DNA of 64,000 nucleotides from assembly GCA_027854065.1 (NCBI GenBank), contig JAQGEF010000004.1, forward strand, positions 209,340 through 273,339, given 5' to 3'. This document shows, in pieces, positions 62,369 through 64,000 of the stretch. The stretch is from Polluticaenibacter yanchengensis (lineage in GTDB: Bacteria; Bacteroidota; Bacteroidia; Chitinophagales; Chitinophagaceae). The first letter of the stretch is position 1. Every line of letters starts with the position of its first letter. The notes below the pieces were generated by a model. That model was not told the origin of the DNA, ran no database searches, and saw only the letters and a program-made list of their open reading frames with translations. The position numbers were made by a program, and so were the translations under genes.

Positions 62369-62830
62369 TCAATTTCTTAATCTATTGTAACAAATCCCTT
62401 TCAAATCATCTGTGTAATATAAATCATATATTCCTTTTTCTGGCTCTATACAAATCTCAGTTTTATCATCATACAAGTAACATTCAATTCCATCTTTATC
62501 GTATGCAGGACTTCTAGCATCAATATAGTTAACAGGTTTTAATTTGATTCCATTTATTTCAGGTACATTGTCCTTTCTTGATTTTAATACAATGTTGTAA
62601 AATTTCCCAATCATAATCTCATTGCAATTGGCATTTTCCTTTCCTTGATCTTTTGAAACTATTTTATACAAAGAATCATTTCTCTCAGCATAGATCAAAT
62701 ACCAAGAATCTTTTTTATCTATTTTCTTTATTAAATACAACATATTGACCTGTATTCCCTTCGGTGCATTTTTTCCATTTGAACAAGAATACATTATTAA
62801 TGCAAGAAAAATTATTATTAAATATCTCAT
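62369..62830 (-). CDS. Small lipoprotein, likely immunity protein of the adjacent Rhs toxin
   Basis: A 153-residue lipoprotein: the signal MRYLIIIFLALIMYSC gives lipidation at Cys16. The mature part is polar with a beta-rich end (GIECYLYDDKTEICIEPEKG, YDLYYTDDLKGICYNRL) and four Cys after the lipidated one. No known family was recognised. The gene starts 3 bases after the rhs stop on the same strand, the usual place of the cognate immunity gene. A lipoprotein immunity factor would sit in the periplasmic face, so the toxin may act there. AT-rich, unlike the Rhs core. Confidence 0.72.
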   Translation of the reverse strand: MRYLIIIFLALIMYSCSNGKNAPKGIQVNMLYLIKKIDKKDSWYLIYAERNDSLYKIVSKDQGKENANCNEIMIGKFYNIVLKSRKDNVPEINGIKLKPVNYIDARSPAYDKDGIECYLYDDKTEICIEPEKGIYDLYYTDDLKGICYNRLRN

Positions 62831-62833
62831 GTC

Positions 62834-64000
62834 TTATGGTAATGTTTGAATTACAACTTTATTATTTTTTTTGTCATTTACGTACCAGTCTGCTTTTTTT
62901 ACTCCTGTCGGATAGATGTTGCCTGGTAGCATTTTCATTTCATTTCCTGATACGTCATAAATTCTTTCAAATACTGCACCAGATTGGCTTGTTGCATTAT
63001 TATGTGCTGTAGGGTAAACTGAATCACTTTGATTTGAAGCACCTGAAGAAACTCCACTTTTTTGTGACAACAAAGCACCCTGATAAGCCTCTGTGACTTC
63101 ATGTAAGACATCTGCACCTGGCTTTCCATGAGCAGTACTCATCGCACTTAAAACATTGGGATTAATTTCTTGGTATGCCTGAACAAAATTCATATCATCA
63201 TGCTGTATTACTAGATTTCCCATAAATGCTCCACCAATAAACAATCCCCCTGTTGAAGTAGTTTTATCATTAGTAGCATCAACTAATATTTCTATTAAAG
63301 CATCATCAATAGCATTCATTAATTCTATAGCATCTTTTGTTAATGGAGCTTTGTTATCTAAAGTAACTCCACTAAAATTTCGAGTATATTTTACCCTATC
63401 CCGGTCATCCATTGATAATGTTAGTGAGCTACTGACTGAAGCCTGCAATTCTTGAAAAGCTTTTTGAGCTTCCTCCCCTCTAAGAACGACATCATCAGAC
63501 CTCATTCCATCAGGATCTATAAATCGAATTGGATTATTAATAGCATAATTATAGGGTGACCAACGCCTATACTGTTCACTCAACGGATCCACCACATGCC
63601 ATCTTCCAATCTGATTATCGTACATCCTTGCACCATAATCCAACCACTCTAAACCACTACCATCAGAGAACTCTTTGCGTTGTTCTTCTTTACCATTGTA
63701 CTTGTATTTATTCTCCGCTATTCCATTCATGGCCCTAGAACTGATACCGGCCATTGTCAATCCAAATGGATAATAATGCGTCTCTTCCAATAACGGTCCT
63801 CGCACATGTGTTACCATCAGGTCATCAAAATAAACGGGGATATTCACAGAACTGTTACTAACGTACACGTAAAGATAACCATTCTTAGGCATTAATAGAT
63901 TACTCTTTACATGATGTGTCAGCACTCCGCTGTTCCCTACCATCTCCGCTCCACTGCCACTCTCTACATAATTGAACTGCTCATCTAATAACAGCCAGTT
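62834..64000 (-). CDS. Rhs repeat-associated core protein with variable C-terminal domain (5' part beyond the window)
   Basis: The last 388 residues of an Rhs protein; the frame is open to the window edge. The conserved core includes [66 protein letters not shown] and the closing [10 protein letters not shown], which ends near base 63502. The remaining ~222 residues are the variable tip: helical at first, then [35 protein letters not shown] (an HExxE pattern), and a strand-rich end. Rhs proteins carry toxins released after cleavage next to the core. The tip's activity is unknown to me. The lipoprotein gene 3 bases downstream is probably its immunity partner. Confidence 0.9.
   Translation of the reverse strand, partial: NWLLLDEQFNYVESGSGAEMVGNSGVLTHHVKSNLLMPKNGYLYVYVSNSSVNIPVYFDDLMVTHVRGPLLEETHYYPFGLTMAGISSRAMNGIAENKYKYNGKEEQRKEFSDGSGLEWLDYGARMYDNQIGRWHVVDPLSEQYRRWSPYNYAINNPIRFIDPDGMRSDDVVLRGEEAQKAFQELQASVSSSLTLSMDDRDRVKYTRNFSGVTLDNKAPLTKDAIELMNAIDDALIEILVDATNDKTTSTGGLFIGGAFMGNLVIQHDDMNFVQAYQEINPNVLSAMSTAHGKPGADVLHEVTEAYQGALLSQKSGVSSGASNQSDSVYPTAHNNATSQSGAVFERIYDVSGNEMKMLPGNIYPTGVKKADWYVNDKKNNKVVIQTLP

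Noticed and set aside
1-64000. tRNA, rRNA, CRISPR, integrase or prophage genes
   Set aside because: Looked for on both strands and not found; tRNA detection by eye is limited, so a tRNAscan run would settle this point.

Overview
The window looks like chromosomal DNA of a Bacteroidota bacterium, most likely a member of the Chitinophagaceae or a close relative. The case rests on AT-rich intergenic DNA with TAnnTTTG-type promoter motifs and few purine-rich ribosome binding sites, on several TTG starts, and on families typical of the phylum: an UpxY-like antiterminator, DUF5606, DUF4230, DUF2490, a CarboxypepD_reg-like lipoprotein, and the gene order uppS-bamA-ompH-ompH. All family names come from reading the translations; no database search was run.

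Region by region. 1-8452: the 3' end of yidC, a secreted protein, a methyltransferase, an MBL hydrolase next to a lipid kinase, gcvT, and an ECF sigma factor that overlaps a gene whose product appears to carry both an inner-membrane helix and an outer-membrane barrel. 8546-16913: a large lipoprotein, a LOG-family hydrolase, rfbB-rfbC-rfbA (dTDP-sugar synthesis, no rfbD here) and an SNF2 helicase. 17077-22050: the envelope cluster uppS-bamA-ompH-ompH on the minus strand. 22227-34600: mixed housekeeping and envelope genes, including a 29-residue very basic ribosomal-type protein just before rng (RNase E/G), XdhC, a Crp/Fnr regulator, RsmE, and an L,D-transpeptidase fused to a TonB-C-like domain.

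34925-60749 is a roughly 26-kb surface polysaccharide locus read entirely rightward. It starts with an UpxY/NusG-like antiterminator, a Wza-like lipoprotein and a Wzc-like tyrosine kinase. A Wzm/Wzt-type ABC exporter follows, then 15 glycosyltransferases (nine GT4-like, six GT2-like), a DUF1919 protein and a Wzy/WaaL-like membrane protein. One glycosyltransferase is fused to a full-length NodU/CmcH-type carbamoyltransferase. The locus would build, carbamoylate and export a complex glycan. No Wzx flippase and no initiating phosphoglycosyltransferase is visible.

60750-64000 is the variable end of an Rhs polymorphic-toxin locus on the minus strand. It holds the C-terminus of an Rhs protein cut by the window edge, a lipoprotein 3 bases after it (candidate immunity gene), then a second hypothetical gene. 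Both small genes share a duplicated 3' flank, which suggests an array of toxin/immunity cassettes.

Two families of structured interspersed repeats lie only between genes: six copies of a ~115-165 bp element (R1) and two copies of a ~190-200 bp element (R2). Paired stem positions change together between copies, which points to selection on a folded RNA or DNA form. No tRNA, rRNA, CRISPR array, insertion sequence or transposase was seen.
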